Assembly (NCBI RefSeq): GCF_013389455.1
Contig: NZ_CP058278.1
Coordinates: forward strand, 186,001-250,000
Reading direction: 5' to 3'
DNA from: Flavobacterium inviolabile
GTDB lineage: Bacteria; Bacteroidota; Bacteroidia; Flavobacteriales; Flavobacteriaceae
DNA length: 64,000 bases
The notes under the pieces are model-generated. The model saw only the letters and a list, made by a program, of their open reading frames with translations. It was not told where the DNA came from and did not search any database. Every line of letters starts with the position of its first letter. Within the stretch, counting starts at the first letter, position 1. A program made the translations under genes and the position numbers. Shown one piece after another: positions 26,206 through 36,416 of the stretch.

Positions 26206-26338
26206 TTATACCAGCTAAAAATTACTAAAAACACCCGTTTCAGGACTGTTTCCCATTGTACTTCCAGGAAAACAGCAGGAGCAATTAACGTGTAATTAAT
26301 TACAAAACAATAAAAATCAAGTATTTAAACTTTAATTG

Positions 26339-26412
26339 TGACCGCGGAGGGGTTCGAACCCCCAACCCTCAGAGCCGAAATCTGATATTCTATCCAATTG
26401 AACTACGCGGTC
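26339..26412 (-). tRNA. tRNA-Arg (anticodon UCG)
   Basis: A complete cloverleaf on the minus strand: acceptor GACCGCG/CGCGGTC, D-arm GTTC/GAAT, anticodon stem TCAGA/TCTGA around loop TTTCGGC (anticodon TCG), five-base variable loop and T-loop TTCGAAC. The discriminator base is A and the D-loop carries the A20 typical of tRNA-Arg. CCA is not encoded. Confidence 0.95.
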
Positions 26413-26462
26413 ATTTCATTTCAGGTTGCAAAGTAAACAATCTGAATTGAATTTTTATACTA

Positions 26463-26912
26463 TTATGCCAAAAGCTTTTTAACAATTGTTGAAATAGTTT
26501 TCCCGTCAGCTTTTCCAGCCAACTCTTTTGATACCATTCCCATTACCTGACCCATGCTTCCCATTCCTGAAAAACCACCGTCGGCAATAATTTTAGACAC
26601 TACTGCTTCTACTTCTGCTTCCGATAATTGTGCCGGTAAAAACTTTTCAATTACCGCCACCTGAGCCAATTCCGGCTCTGCCAGGTCTGCACGGCCCTGC
26701 TCCGAAAATATCGCAGCACTGTCTTTTCGCTGCTTAACCAGTTTCTGCAATAATTTTATTTCATCTTCTGCCGAGATATCTTCTTTAGCACCTGAAGAAG
26801 TCTGCGCCAGTAATATTTCTGATTTAATCGCTCGTAAAGCTTCTAAAGCAACAGTATCTTTTGCTTTCATGGCGTTTTTCATCTCGTCCATGATTTGTGT
26901 TTGTAAGCTCAT
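26463..26912 (-). CDS. GatB/YqeY domain-containing protein
   Basis: A 149-residue helical protein of the YqeY family, homologous to the C-terminal tRNA-binding tail of the amidotransferase subunit GatB. Signature stretches are MKNAMKAKDTVALEALRAIKSEI near the start and GFSGMGSMGQVMGMVSKELAG near the end. The cellular role of stand-alone YqeY is not settled. Gene order tRNA-Arg, yqeY, ftsZ places it just downstream of the dcw cluster but behind the ftsZ terminator, so it needs its own promoter. Confidence 0.9.
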   Translation of the reverse strand: MSLQTQIMDEMKNAMKAKDTVALEALRAIKSEILLAQTSSGAKEDISAEDEIKLLQKLVKQRKDSAAIFSEQGRADLAEPELAQVAVIEKFLPAQLSEAEVEAVVSKIIADGGFSGMGSMGQVMGMVSKELAGKADGKTISTIVKKLLA

Positions 26913-27041
26913 CTTTTTTGAATATTAATTGTTTTGTTCTCCGGATGATCCGGAAAAGCCTCTTAAACAGCCTAAAGACTCTTTAAGCATCCTCAGCATC
27001 GGACAGCATTTGCTCCCGATTTGAATTGGCTTTGCGAAGAT

Positions 27042-27078
27042 AAAAAAAATAACCCAAAATCAAATTTGATTTCGGGTT
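27042..27078 (-). terminator. terminator at the end of the dcw cluster
   Basis: On the minus strand AACCCGAAATCAAA and TTTGATTTTGGGTT form a 14-base-pair stem with one wobble pair, followed by A and eight T, 25 bases after the ftsZ stop codon. Confidence 0.88.
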
Positions 27079-27102
27079 AAAGGTTTCTCAAAATTAGGTT
27101 AG

Positions 27103-29085
27103 TTAATCTACGTTGTCGTGCAGGAAGGAATTATTGGAACGCAACTGTAAGTCATCGTTACTATCCATCCCTAAAGACATCCGTGATTTGCTGTTATCTA
27201 CAGGTGCCGAATTTAAATCAACGCCCATTCTTTTATAAGCCGGTTCTTTTTCCAATTCATTAACACGTGAAGCACTGTTGTTGAATTTATAATTGAACTC
27301 TTTCATTTTTCTTTTACGCTCTTCAGCCCGCATGCGAAGTGTTTCTTCAATTGTCATTTCCACAGGAGAAATTTCATCAAAAGAGGTATTTGGCGCTACC
27401 GGCTCCACTTTTTTCATTGTGAAGTTCAGTTCTTCCGCGATGGGCTCTTCTTTGATTTCAGCAACCGGTTTGGACGTGATCAGTTCATTCTCTTTCTCCA
27501 TATAGTCCTCCAGAGAGTATTTTACTACTCCCGACTTATTCACTTCGGTAACCGGAACAACCTGTACCGGCTGATTCACTTTAATTTCTTTTGTTTCGTT
27601 GCTCAGCTCATACGATACTCTTTCCTGGTGAAAAGCAGCGGTGTTGCTGATAGGCAAATCAAAAGAGAACGTGATCTGCTCTTCTGTTTTCGGCACCACA
27701 AACTGCGGTTCAAAAACTTCAATTTCACGCACATCTCTCATTACCGGAGCAGCTGCTACTGGAGCTTCTTCTTTTACCGGAGAAACGATTTCAAAAAACA
27801 CATCTAAATTATTGATAAAGTCTGCCGTTGGCAATTCTTCTTCAATAACCGCTGCTATCGGTTCTTTTTTTTCAAAAACCTCTGTTGTTTCTTCTTCTAA
27901 AGAGAAAACGATTTTTTCTTCTACCGGCAATTGCGACGTTGCTTCCGCAAGTATTGCCTGAGCATTTTCTCTTTCAATTGGTGATGAAAAATCAAATGAT
28001 GGTAAAAACGGTTTGCTTGTTAAATCCTGAACCATTTTTTGCTCACCCTCTAAAGTGTGGATGATCTTTTTAGGTTCTGTATTCACGATATCCGCCTGTT
28101 GCTCTACATTAAATCCGGTAGCAATAATAGTCACTGCAATTGCATCACCTAAGGATTCGTCTTCACCAACCCCCATAATGATATTCGCATTGTGACCGGC
28201 TTCCATCTGGATGTGGTCGTTGATTTCTCCGATCTCGTCAATCGTAATCTCGTTTGTTCCGGATACAATCAGCAACAATACATTTTTAGCGCCTGTAATT
28301 TTATTGTCATTCAATAAAGGCGAATCCAAAGCATCCACGATAGCGTCTTTAGCGCGGGTTTCACCGCTCGCCATTGCCGATCCCATTATAGCTGTTCCGC
28401 TGTTTGACAATACTGTCTTCGCGTCTTTTAAGTCAATATTCTGCGTATAGTGATGCGTAATAACTTCTGCAATTCCTCTTGAAGCGGTTGCCAATACTTC
28501 ATCCGCTTTCGAGAATCCTGCTTTAAAGCCAAGGTTTCCGTATACTTCTCTTAATTTATTGTTGTTGATAACGATTAAAGAGTCAACTTGTTTTCTAAGT
28601 CTTTCCACTCCTAACAACGCCTGCTCCTGACGTACTTTCCCTTCAAACTGAAAAGGGATCGTCACGATACCAACTGTCAGGATATCTCTTTCTTTGGATA
28701 ACTGGGCAATAACCGGTGCAGCACCTGTTCCTGTTCCACCACCCATTCCGGCTGTAATGAATACCATTTTAGTATTCGTATCCAGCATTTTCTCAATTTC
28801 CTCTATACTTTCTAAAGCCGATTGCTGTCCTACTTCCGGATTTGCCCCGGCTCCAAGACCTTCTGTCAAACTAACGCCAAGTTGAATTTTATTAGGCACC
28901 GAACTGCTTTGCAAAGCTTGTGAATCTGTATTACAAACCACGAAGTCCACTCCTTTAATCCCTTGTTTAAACATGTGATTGATGGCATTACTACCACCTC
29001 CACCTACACCAATAACTTTAATTACATTTGATTGATTTTTTGGTAAATCAAATGAAATGCTTCCAAATTCTGAGTTGCTATTCAT
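27103..29085 (-). CDS. ftsZ: cell division protein FtsZ, long C-terminal form
   Basis: Tubulin-like GTPase that forms the division ring. The conserved core (about residues 15-330) shows GVGGGGSNAI and the tubulin signature GGGTGTG at 115-121. The protein is 660 residues long, against about 380-400 in E. coli or Bacillus. The extra 270 residues are a low-complexity linker rich in Glu, Val and Pro, then a basic helix (EERKRKMKEFNYKFNNSASR) and a final conserved-looking PAYKRMGVDLNS segment near the C-terminus, presumably the FtsA-binding tail. The long linker is usual in flavobacteria. It is the last gene of the dcw cluster. Confidence 0.97.
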   Translation of the reverse strand: MNSNSEFGSISFDLPKNQSNVIKVIGVGGGGSNAINHMFKQGIKGVDFVVCNTDSQALQSSSVPNKIQLGVSLTEGLGAGANPEVGQQSALESIEEIEKMLDTNTKMVFITAGMGGGTGTGAAPVIAQLSKERDILTVGIVTIPFQFEGKVRQEQALLGVERLRKQVDSLIVINNNKLREVYGNLGFKAGFSKADEVLATASRGIAEVITHHYTQNIDLKDAKTVLSNSGTAIMGSAMASGETRAKDAIVDALDSPLLNDNKITGAKNVLLLIVSGTNEITIDEIGEINDHIQMEAGHNANIIMGVGEDESLGDAIAVTIIATGFNVEQQADIVNTEPKKIIHTLEGEQKMVQDLTSKPFLPSFDFSSPIERENAQAILAEATSQLPVEEKIVFSLEEETTEVFEKKEPIAAVIEEELPTADFINNLDVFFEIVSPVKEEAPVAAAPVMRDVREIEVFEPQFVVPKTEEQITFSFDLPISNTAAFHQERVSYELSNETKEIKVNQPVQVVPVTEVNKSGVVKYSLEDYMEKENELITSKPVAEIKEEPIAEELNFTMKKVEPVAPNTSFDEISPVEMTIEETLRMRAEERKRKMKEFNYKFNNSASRVNELEKEPAYKRMGVDLNSAPVDNSKSRMSLGMDSNDDLQLRSNNSFLHDNVD

Positions 29086-29097
29086 ATCGTATCGGTT

Positions 29098-30498
29098 TTA
29101 TTCTGCGTTATCTAAAAATTCTTTAATCTTATCTATATACTTGTCAAAAAAGCCTCTTTTTATTTTGTCCTTCGTTGATTCGGCATCAACATCTTTGGCG
29201 TTATAAACCGGCTTAACTGGCTCCTGTTCCTGTACTATCTCTTCTTCTTCAATTTCCGGCTCTCGTATTACCGGCTGTCTTACTTCAACCTTTGGCGTTT
29301 CCACTCTTATTTCCGCCAGTGGTGTTGCACTTCTGGTGTTGTTTCGGATACTGTTCATTACCAATCCCACTGCTGTTGCATATAACGGACTGGAGATCTC
29401 TTCATCCGAATTTCCGGCCAAATGCTCATTCGGGTATCCGATCCGGGTATCCATTCCGGTGATGTATTCGACCAATTGTTTGATATGATTCAATTGGGCT
29501 CCGCCTCCGGTCAATACTATTCCTGCAATCAGTTTTTTTCTTGGATCTTCATGACCGTACGCTTTGATTTCGGCAAAAACCTGCTCTACAATTTCCACTA
29601 CTCTCGCATGGATAATTTTGGACAGATTTTTTAGTGAAATTTCTTTCGGCTCTCTTCCTCTTAATCCCGGGATAGACACAATTTCGTTGTCTTTATTTTC
29701 TCCCGGCCAGGCAGAGCCAAATTTTATTTTCAGCAATTCGGCTTGTTTTTCAATAATCGAACAGCCTTCTTTAATATCGTCTGTAATCACATTTCCTCCA
29801 AAAGGAATGACAGCAGTATGCCTGATAATGCCGTCTTTAAAAATAGCCAGATCAGTTGTTCCGCCTCCTATATCGATTAGCGCAACACCTGCTTCTTTTT
29901 CTTCCTGACTTAAAACCGCATCGGCAGAAGCCAGCGGCTCCAGAGTTAAACCGGATAAATCCAGTCCGGAACTCTTGATACATCTGCCCACATTTCTAAT
30001 GGAAGAAGCCTGCCCTACCACAACGTGAAAACTTGCTTCCAGTCTTCCTCCGTACATCCCGATAGGTTCTTTAATTTCCGACTGTCCGTCGATTTTAAAT
30101 TCCTGCGGTAATACATGGATAATTTCTTCACCCGGCAACATCGCCAATTTGTGTACCTGATTGATCAGTAAATCAATATCGGCATCACCAATTACTTCTT
30201 CCGGATTATTTCTGCTGATATAATCACTGTGCTGAATACTACGGATATGTTGTCCCGCAATACCTACCACCACATCATTAATTTTATATCCCGAATCTGC
30301 TTCAGCTTCAATAATTGCCTGCTGAATAGACTGAATCGTTTGTGTAATATTATTCACAACTCCACGAGCCACACCAAGGCTTTTGGATTTTCCTACTCCT
30401 AAAATCTCTAATTTTCCGTACTCATTTTTCTTGCCAATCATTGCAACAATCTTGGTTGTTCCAATGTCTAAACCTACTGCAATACTCTCTTTTTCCAT
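29098..30498 (-). CDS. ftsA: cell division protein FtsA
   Basis: An actin-like ATPase of 466 residues that tethers FtsZ to the inner membrane. It opens AVGLDIGTTKIVAMIGK (phosphate-1 loop), has the inserted SHS2/1C domain at about 85-165, and IDIGGGTTDLAIF (phosphate-2) plus GIVLTGGGAQL (adenosine loop). The C-terminal tail ends with a helix, GFFDKYIDKIKEFLDNA, which can serve as the amphipathic membrane anchor. It lies 12 bases upstream of ftsZ. Confidence 0.96.
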   Translation of the reverse strand: MEKESIAVGLDIGTTKIVAMIGKKNEYGKLEILGVGKSKSLGVARGVVNNITQTIQSIQQAIIEAEADSGYKINDVVVGIAGQHIRSIQHSDYISRNNPEEVIGDADIDLLINQVHKLAMLPGEEIIHVLPQEFKIDGQSEIKEPIGMYGGRLEASFHVVVGQASSIRNVGRCIKSSGLDLSGLTLEPLASADAVLSQEEKEAGVALIDIGGGTTDLAIFKDGIIRHTAVIPFGGNVITDDIKEGCSIIEKQAELLKIKFGSAWPGENKDNEIVSIPGLRGREPKEISLKNLSKIIHARVVEIVEQVFAEIKAYGHEDPRKKLIAGIVLTGGGAQLNHIKQLVEYITGMDTRIGYPNEHLAGNSDEEISSPLYATAVGLVMNSIRNNTRSATPLAEIRVETPKVEVRQPVIREPEIEEEEIVQEQEPVKPVYNAKDVDAESTKDKIKRGFFDKYIDKIKEFLDNAE

Positions 30499-30501
30499 AT
30501 T

Positions 30502-31227
30502 CTAATTTTTGGTGCACACTACTTGTTGTGTAAACTTCAGATTTATTGTTTTATAATTTCCAATCAGGGTATCCTTTATCGCGTGTTGAAAAAAGGCTTT
30601 ATAGTTATCAAACTTCTTGTCAACATTGATTGTTCTTCCGAAAAGAATCTGATAATTATAATTTCTGTTCGTCATGATAAGGCCACCGGTTGGTGAAATT
30701 TCTATCCCGATGATGTTTTTTTTCAGAAATTCATCGTCATGTATTTTTCTGAAAACATCGGTCAGCTGTTTCTTGTTTTCAGTGGTTATTTCACCTGAAA
30801 TCAAAGGAACTCTTGCTGTAAAATTATCCGACAAAGGCATTTGATTACCCTCATAGTCAATATAATAAGAACTTCCTTCACTATCTACTCTCGCAATAGG
30901 GGTCTTTTGTGTTACGACAGCCTTTAGAGTCCCGTCAATAGTAGCAAACACCTCTGCTTTTGCAATCATTTCATTACTATCGAGAATATGCTCCAATCTA
31001 TTCAAATCTAGCTTATCTTTCCTTATGTCCGTAACCTTGTTAAAATTTTGTATTAACAAGTTATCAACCGTTTCCGGCGTTATGAAAAGATTATTATCCC
31101 CTAAAAACCGGACTTCCGATTTAACCAAATGGCGGCTTTCATTCCGTTTCGATGAAAAGGAATACAGGAAAATCACTACCCCGATCATGAGTACCAATCT
31201 TACATCTGTCCATTTAATTTTTTTCAT
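30502..31227 (-). CDS. ftsQ: cell division protein FtsQ
   Basis: A 241-residue bitopic inner-membrane protein. One membrane helix near residues 9-25 (VRLVLMIGVVIFLYSF) is followed by a POTRA-like domain (VRFLGDNNLFITPETVDNLL) and a beta domain. FtsQ links early and late divisome proteins. Sequence similarity within this family is low, so the assignment also leans on its position between murC and ftsA. Confidence 0.88.
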   Translation of the reverse strand: MKKIKWTDVRLVLMIGVVIFLYSFSSKRNESRHLVKSEVRFLGDNNLFITPETVDNLLIQNFNKVTDIRKDKLDLNRLEHILDSNEMIAKAEVFATIDGTLKAVVTQKTPIARVDSEGSSYYIDYEGNQMPLSDNFTARVPLISGEITTENKKQLTDVFRKIHDDEFLKKNIIGIEISPTGGLIMTNRNYNYQILFGRTINVDKKFDNYKAFFQHAIKDTLIGNYKTINLKFTQQVVCTKN

Positions 31228-31241
31228 CGTTTTTATCCTTT

Positions 31242-32603
31242 TTAATCTATTTTTTTAGCGGTTTTCAATGCTGTTTTTATCTCCGGAACCATCTCTCCCA
31301 CATCACCGGCTCCTATTGTTACCATCACCGGAGCATCCGATTCCTGCATTAATGCAAGCAATGCTTCTTTTGATACTAATTTCTTATTCGGATTCTCGAT
31401 TTTATCCAGCAGCCATTGCGAGGTAATTCCTTCCATTGGCAGTTCTCTTGCCGGATAAATATCCATTAAAAAGATCTCGTCAAACTGTGACAGGCTCTTG
31501 GCAAAATCATCTGCAAAATCGCGGGTTCTGCTAAAAAGATGCGGCTGAAACACGGCAAGCACTTTCTGTCCGGGATACAACTCCCTTACTGCCTGGTGCA
31601 CGGCATTTATTTCTGTCGGATGGTGCGCATAATCATCGATATACACAAATTCCGGTTTTCTGATCTGAAACGAGAAGCGTCTTCTCACTCCTTTGAATGT
31701 TAAAAAAGCTTTGGCAATGTCAGCCGTTGGGGTACCGTATGTTTTTGCCATCGCCAAAGCCAGCAATGCATTAGTCAAATTATGCTTCCCTGGTAAACCA
31801 AATTTCAAATCTTTAATTTCTTCGGTTGGCGTGCTTACATCAAACACATACCATCCGTCAATAATTCTGATATTTTTCGCTACAAACAGGGAATCATCAT
31901 TTACACCAACCGTGATAGCTTCCAATGGCAATCCGTTTGTGACAAACAAATGCTTTTTATCTTCTACTTTATTCGCAAATTCAATAAACGAGGCTTCAAT
32001 GGAAGCTTTATCGCCATAAATATCCAAATGATCGGCGTCCATTGAGGTCACACAGGCAATATTGGGATGCAGGTGTAAAAAAGAACGGTCAAATTCATCG
32101 GCTTCCACCACTGTTACCGTTTTTCCGCTGCCAATTAAATTGGAGTTGTAATTCTCTACAATTCCGCCCAGGAATGCCGTTACATCCACGCCGCTTTCGT
32201 ATAAAACGTGGCCTAAAATACTGGATGTCGTTGTTTTTCCGTGCGTTCCGGCAACTGCAAAACAAAAGGTATCTTTGGTAATGATGCCTAAAACTTCTGC
32301 CCGTTTTTTCACCACAAATCCGTTATCCAGAAAGTAGTTCCACTCGGCATGCTGTTTGGGCACTGCCGGCGTGATAACCACCAATGTATTTTCTTTATTT
32401 AAAAACGCTTCCCCAATTTGCGCTACATTGTCTTCAAAATGGATCGCAATACCGCTTTCCTGTAATTCCCCGGTTAGATGCGTCGGCGTTTTGTCATAAC
32501 CCGCTACATTTTTTCCAATGTATTTGAAATAGCGCGCTAAGGCACTCATTCCGATGCCTCCGATTCCGATGAAATAGACGTTATGTATCTGGTTTAAGTT
32601 CAT
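31242..32603 (-). CDS. murC: UDP-N-acetylmuramate-L-alanine ligase
   Basis: Cytoplasmic Mur ligase of 453 residues that adds the first amino acid to UDP-MurNAc. Rossmann opening VYFIGIGGIGMSALARY, ATP-binding AGTHGKTTTSSILGHVL, central EADEFDRSFL, and DDYAHHPTEI in the C-terminal domain are all present. It belongs to the dcw transcription unit, between murG and ftsQ. Confidence 0.97.
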   Translation of the reverse strand: MNLNQIHNVYFIGIGGIGMSALARYFKYIGKNVAGYDKTPTHLTGELQESGIAIHFEDNVAQIGEAFLNKENTLVVITPAVPKQHAEWNYFLDNGFVVKKRAEVLGIITKDTFCFAVAGTHGKTTTSSILGHVLYESGVDVTAFLGGIVENYNSNLIGSGKTVTVVEADEFDRSFLHLHPNIACVTSMDADHLDIYGDKASIEASFIEFANKVEDKKHLFVTNGLPLEAITVGVNDDSLFVAKNIRIIDGWYVFDVSTPTEEIKDLKFGLPGKHNLTNALLALAMAKTYGTPTADIAKAFLTFKGVRRRFSFQIRKPEFVYIDDYAHHPTEINAVHQAVRELYPGQKVLAVFQPHLFSRTRDFADDFAKSLSQFDEIFLMDIYPARELPMEGITSQWLLDKIENPNKKLVSKEALLALMQESDAPVMVTIGAGDVGEMVPEIKTALKTAKKID

Positions 32604-32638
32604 TTTATATTGTTTGCCCGGCCGTTGCCAGCCCCGGC

Positions 32639-33733
32639 TTATTTTATCAATTTTACAATTTCATCCGCGATTTGCTTCGTCGCATCCGGCAAGGCCAGTT
32701 GTTTGATATTTTCACTCAACTGGTTTCGCATTCCTTCGTTGTCCAACAGGTTTTTAAAAACCGTTTCAAACTGTTCCTCCAATTCGGATTCTTTCAATAG
32801 CAAAGCTCCGTTTTTATCCACAATGGCTTTGGCGTTTTTGGTCTGATGGTCTTCGGCTACATTGGGCGACGGAATAAAAACAACCGGTTTCCCAACGATA
32901 CACAATTCCGATACCGACGAGGCTCCCGAACGGGAAATCACGATATCTGCCGCAGCATATACCAGATCCATACGATCAATAAAGGCCACTACCTGCACAT
33001 TTTCTTTTTCGGAAAAATGCTTGTATTCCTCAAAATACAGTTTCCCGCATTGCCAGATTATCTGGATGTTTTGCGCTAAAAGCCATTCCAGCTCTTTTGC
33101 AATTAACTGGTTGATTCTCCGGGCACCTAAACTTCCACCTAAAACCAGCAGTGTTTTTTTATGAGCATCCAGCGCAAAGTGCGCAATCGCTTCTTCTTTT
33201 TTGGAGGCCACCGAAATCAGATCCTGACGCACCGGATTACCGGTTAGCTTCATTTTATCTTTCGGAAAAAAGGCTTCCAGGTTTTCATAGGCCACACAAA
33301 TGGCATTTGCTTTTTTACCCAGCAGCTTGTTTGTAATTCCCGGATAGGAATTCTGCTCCTGGATAACGGTTGGAATCCCCATACCGGAAGCCACTTTTAA
33401 AACGGCTCCGCTGGCAAATCCACCAGTCCCGATGACAACATCGGGTTTGAATTGTTTCAGAATCCCATAGGATTTTGCCAGGCTTGAGATCAGCTTGAAT
33501 GGAAACATGGCATTCTGCAAGGTCAGTTTTCGCTGAATTCCGGCAATCCAAAGTCCTTTTATCGGGTAACCGGCCTGCGGCACCTTTTGCATTTCCATTT
33601 TATCCTGAGCACCAACAAAAAGGATTTCTGCTTTTGGAAAGCGAACTTTTAATTCGTTGGCAATAGCAATAGCCGGATAGATATGTCCTCCGGTTCCGCC
33701 GCCACTAATTATGAATTTAGGGTTCTCTTTCAT
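32639..33733 (-). CDS. murG: UDP-GlcNAc transferase MurG
   Basis: A 364-residue GT-B glycosyltransferase that converts lipid I to lipid II at the inner face of the membrane. It has [20 protein letters not shown], the G-loop at the N-terminus, [14 protein letters not shown], and the donor-binding region [19 protein letters not shown]. It lies four bases downstream of ftsW. Confidence 0.97.
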   Translation of the reverse strand: MKENPKFIISGGGTGGHIYPAIAIANELKVRFPKAEILFVGAQDKMEMQKVPQAGYPIKGLWIAGIQRKLTLQNAMFPFKLISSLAKSYGILKQFKPDVVIGTGGFASGAVLKVASGMGIPTVIQEQNSYPGITNKLLGKKANAICVAYENLEAFFPKDKMKLTGNPVRQDLISVASKKEEAIAHFALDAHKKTLLVLGGSLGARRINQLIAKELEWLLAQNIQIIWQCGKLYFEEYKHFSEKENVQVVAFIDRMDLVYAAADIVISRSGASSVSELCIVGKPVVFIPSPNVAEDHQTKNAKAIVDKNGALLLKESELEEQFETVFKNLLDNEGMRNQLSENIKQLALPDATKQIADEIVKLIK

Positions 33734-33737
33734 TTTA

Positions 33738-35033
33738 TTATTTTTTATTCAGAACAGCATTCATCGGATTATCTCCTACATCTTCAATCGAATAGTCTTC
33801 CACTGCTGCCAGTTCTTTATTTTCTTCTTCTAATTGTCTGTCAATAATGCGTTGTAACGCTTCTTCCCTTTGTTTCTTTTCTTCTTCTTCCAGCGCAATT
33901 TCTTCTTCTTTTTTGGTCACACTAAGAATAATCCCGATCGCGATACAGGTCATCCAGATGGAACTACCCCCGCTACTGATCAGCGGCAGCGTTTGTCCTG
34001 TTGTAGGCAACAGTTCTACCGCAACACCCATATTTACCAATGCCTGAAAGACAATTGGAAACCCTAAGCCAACGATAAGCAGTTTTCCAAACAGTGTAGG
34101 CGCTTTGTGTGCCGTAATCAGGAATCTGAAAAACAGCATCAGGTATAAAAACAAGATCGCCAATCCGCCTAACAAACCGTATTCTTCCACGATAATCGCG
34201 AAGATAAAATCGGAAGAGGATTGCGGTAAAAAGTTTTTCTGAACACTTTTACCGGGACCAACACCGTAAATTTTACCCGAAGCAATTGCAATTTTGGCTT
34301 TTTCTATCTGGTAATCGTCTTCATTCGGCTCATCCGAGCTAAAGCGTTCGATACGGCTCATCCAGGTATCCACACGATTGGGCATGGCATCCGGGAAGGC
34401 TTTTGCAACCAGTACGAACATGATTAAGCCTGCCAATCCTACTCCTATAATAACCCCTAAATATTTCATTGGGTATTTCCCGACAAAAACCAGCATGCAG
34501 ACCATTGAAAATATCAAGGCCGCTGTGGAAAAATTGGCCGGCAAAATTAAGATTATTACTGAGAAAACAGGCAACCAAAGCTCAAAAAGTGACGACTGAA
34601 ATGTATATTCTTTTTCTTCAATTTTTGAAAGGTACCGCGCTACATAAATCATCAGTACAATCAGCGCTAATGCAGAGGTTTGAAAACTCACCCCGATAAA
34701 CGGAACCTGGATCCAGCGGCTGGCATTTGCACCCCCGATTGTCGTTCCCTGCACCATTGTATAGCCCAGCAGCAGTACCACTATGGGCAAGGCTACTTTT
34801 GAGATGGCTTTAAAATAGTGATAGGGTGTTTTATGTACAAAATAGATCAGGCAAAATCCAATGAAAATATGAACCAAATGTTTCATCAGATAGCCAATAG
34901 TAGAGCCTTTACCTACAACGTAAACAAGATTCGTACTGGCACTGAAAACGGGCATAAAAGAAAACAAAGCCAATAAGGACACGAATGCCCAGATTCCTTT
35001 ATCGCCTCTTAAATTGGTTAATAATGCTTTCAT
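33738..35033 (-). CDS. ftsW: septal peptidoglycan polymerase FtsW
   Basis: A SEDS-family polymerase of 431 residues with about ten membrane helices. It uses lipid II with FtsI to make septal peptidoglycan. Seen are [23 protein letters not shown] in the large periplasmic loop and [17 protein letters not shown] near the end. The last 45 residues are a charged, Glu-rich cytoplasmic coil, longer than in E. coli. Confidence 0.95.
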   Translation of the reverse strand: MKALLTNLRGDKGIWAFVSLLALFSFMPVFSASTNLVYVVGKGSTIGYLMKHLVHIFIGFCLIYFVHKTPYHYFKAISKVALPIVVLLLGYTMVQGTTIGGANASRWIQVPFIGVSFQTSALALIVLMIYVARYLSKIEEKEYTFQSSLFELWLPVFSVIILILPANFSTAALIFSMVCMLVFVGKYPMKYLGVIIGVGLAGLIMFVLVAKAFPDAMPNRVDTWMSRIERFSSDEPNEDDYQIEKAKIAIASGKIYGVGPGKSVQKNFLPQSSSDFIFAIIVEEYGLLGGLAILFLYLMLFFRFLITAHKAPTLFGKLLIVGLGFPIVFQALVNMGVAVELLPTTGQTLPLISSGGSSIWMTCIAIGIILSVTKKEEEIALEEEEKKQREEALQRIIDRQLEEENKELAAVEDYSIEDVGDNPMNAVLNKK

Positions 35034-35082
35034 TTTTTATGTTTAAACGATGGCAGCCCATCTGTTTTTTATTTTAAATTCC

Positions 35083-36414
35083 TTACAGACTTTGAACGGC
35101 ATTTTTAAATTGCTTTCCTCTGTCTTCATAGCTTTCAAACAGGTCAAAACTGGCACAAGCCGGAGAAAGTAAAACCGTATCTCCTTTTTCGGCCATTTTT
35201 TGTGCTATTTTAACTGCTTCGGTCATGCTTGTTGTTTCTACCATCACATCCACCACATTACTGAATGCTTCAATAATTTTGGAATTGTCAACACCCAAAC
35301 AAACAATTGCCTTAACTTTTTCACGAACCAGCGGCATTAATTCCGCATAGTCGTTTCCTTTATCAACACCACCTACAATCCAAACCGTTGGTGTATTCAT
35401 GCTGTCTAAAGCAAAAAATGTAGCGTTTACATTCGTTGCTTTGGAATCGTTGATGTATTGTACATTCTGAATTTTCAACACTTTTTCCAAACGGTGCTCC
35501 ACTCCCTGAAAATCGGATAAACTTTCTCTGATCGTTGCCTTTCTGATACGCATTAATTGCGCTACTGTTGTTGCTGCCATTGCGTTTTTTACGTTATGTT
35601 TTCCTTCAAGTGATAGTTCGTTTATAGGCATGATAAATGTTTGGTTGTTAATGTTCGTGTTAATAGTATTGTCTTTTATAAAGGCGCCTTCTTCCAGTGT
35701 TTTTGTCAGTGAAAAAGGGACTTTTTTTGCTCTTATCTCATTTTTGGAAAGCCAGTCCGTTATTGCTTCATCATCGGCATCATAAATAAGATAATCGTCT
35801 TCTGTCTGGTTTTTGGTTATTCTGAATTTCGCTTCGATATACAGGTTGTAATCATAATTATACCGGTCCAAATGATCCGGGCTTATATTCGTAATCACGG
35901 CTATATGCGGTCTGTAATTCACAATTCCGTCCAGCTGAAAACTACTTAACTCCAGTACGTAGGCTTCAAATTTGTTTTCGGCGATCTGCCAGGCATAACT
36001 TTTTCCGATGTTTCCCGCCAGACCCACATTCAAACCGCCTTGTTTCAGCAGATGATGGGTGAGCATCGTGGTCGTGGTCTTACCGTTGCTTCCGGTAATA
36101 CCGACCGTTACGACATCGGTAAACTGATTGGCAAATTCTATTTCCGAAATAATCGGAATATTTCTTTTCATTATTTCTTTTACGATGGGCGATTTATCCG
36201 GAATACCGGGACTTTTCATTACCACATCGGCATTTAAAATCAAATCTTCCGTGTGCATCTGCTCTTCCCAGGGAATCTGATTCAGAATCAGTACTTCTTT
36301 ATAATTGTTCCTGATTTTTCCGAAATCGGATAAGAATACCTCATATCCTTTTTTCTTCCCTAAGATCGCAGTTCCAACACCGCTTTCTCCTCCTCCTAAT
36401 ACTACCAGCCTCAT
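35083..36414 (-). CDS. murD: UDP-N-acetylmuramoyl-L-alanine-D-glutamate ligase
   Basis: Mur ligase of 443 residues adding D-glutamate. It opens MRLVVLGGGESGVGTAIL, has ATP site VGITGSNGKTTTTMLTHHLL, ELSSFQLDG, NISPDHLDRY and NDSKATNVNAT; the last two motifs are MurD-typical. It follows mraY with only a two-base gap, and a 49-base gap before ftsW. Confidence 0.97.
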   Translation of the reverse strand: MRLVVLGGGESGVGTAILGKKKGYEVFLSDFGKIRNNYKEVLILNQIPWEEQMHTEDLILNADVVMKSPGIPDKSPIVKEIMKRNIPIISEIEFANQFTDVVTVGITGSNGKTTTTMLTHHLLKQGGLNVGLAGNIGKSYAWQIAENKFEAYVLELSSFQLDGIVNYRPHIAVITNISPDHLDRYNYDYNLYIEAKFRITKNQTEDDYLIYDADDEAITDWLSKNEIRAKKVPFSLTKTLEEGAFIKDNTINTNINNQTFIMPINELSLEGKHNVKNAMAATTVAQLMRIRKATIRESLSDFQGVEHRLEKVLKIQNVQYINDSKATNVNATFFALDSMNTPTVWIVGGVDKGNDYAELMPLVREKVKAIVCLGVDNSKIIEAFSNVVDVMVETTSMTEAVKIAQKMAEKGDTVLLSPACASFDLFESYEDRGKQFKNAVQSL

Positions 36415-36416
36415 AC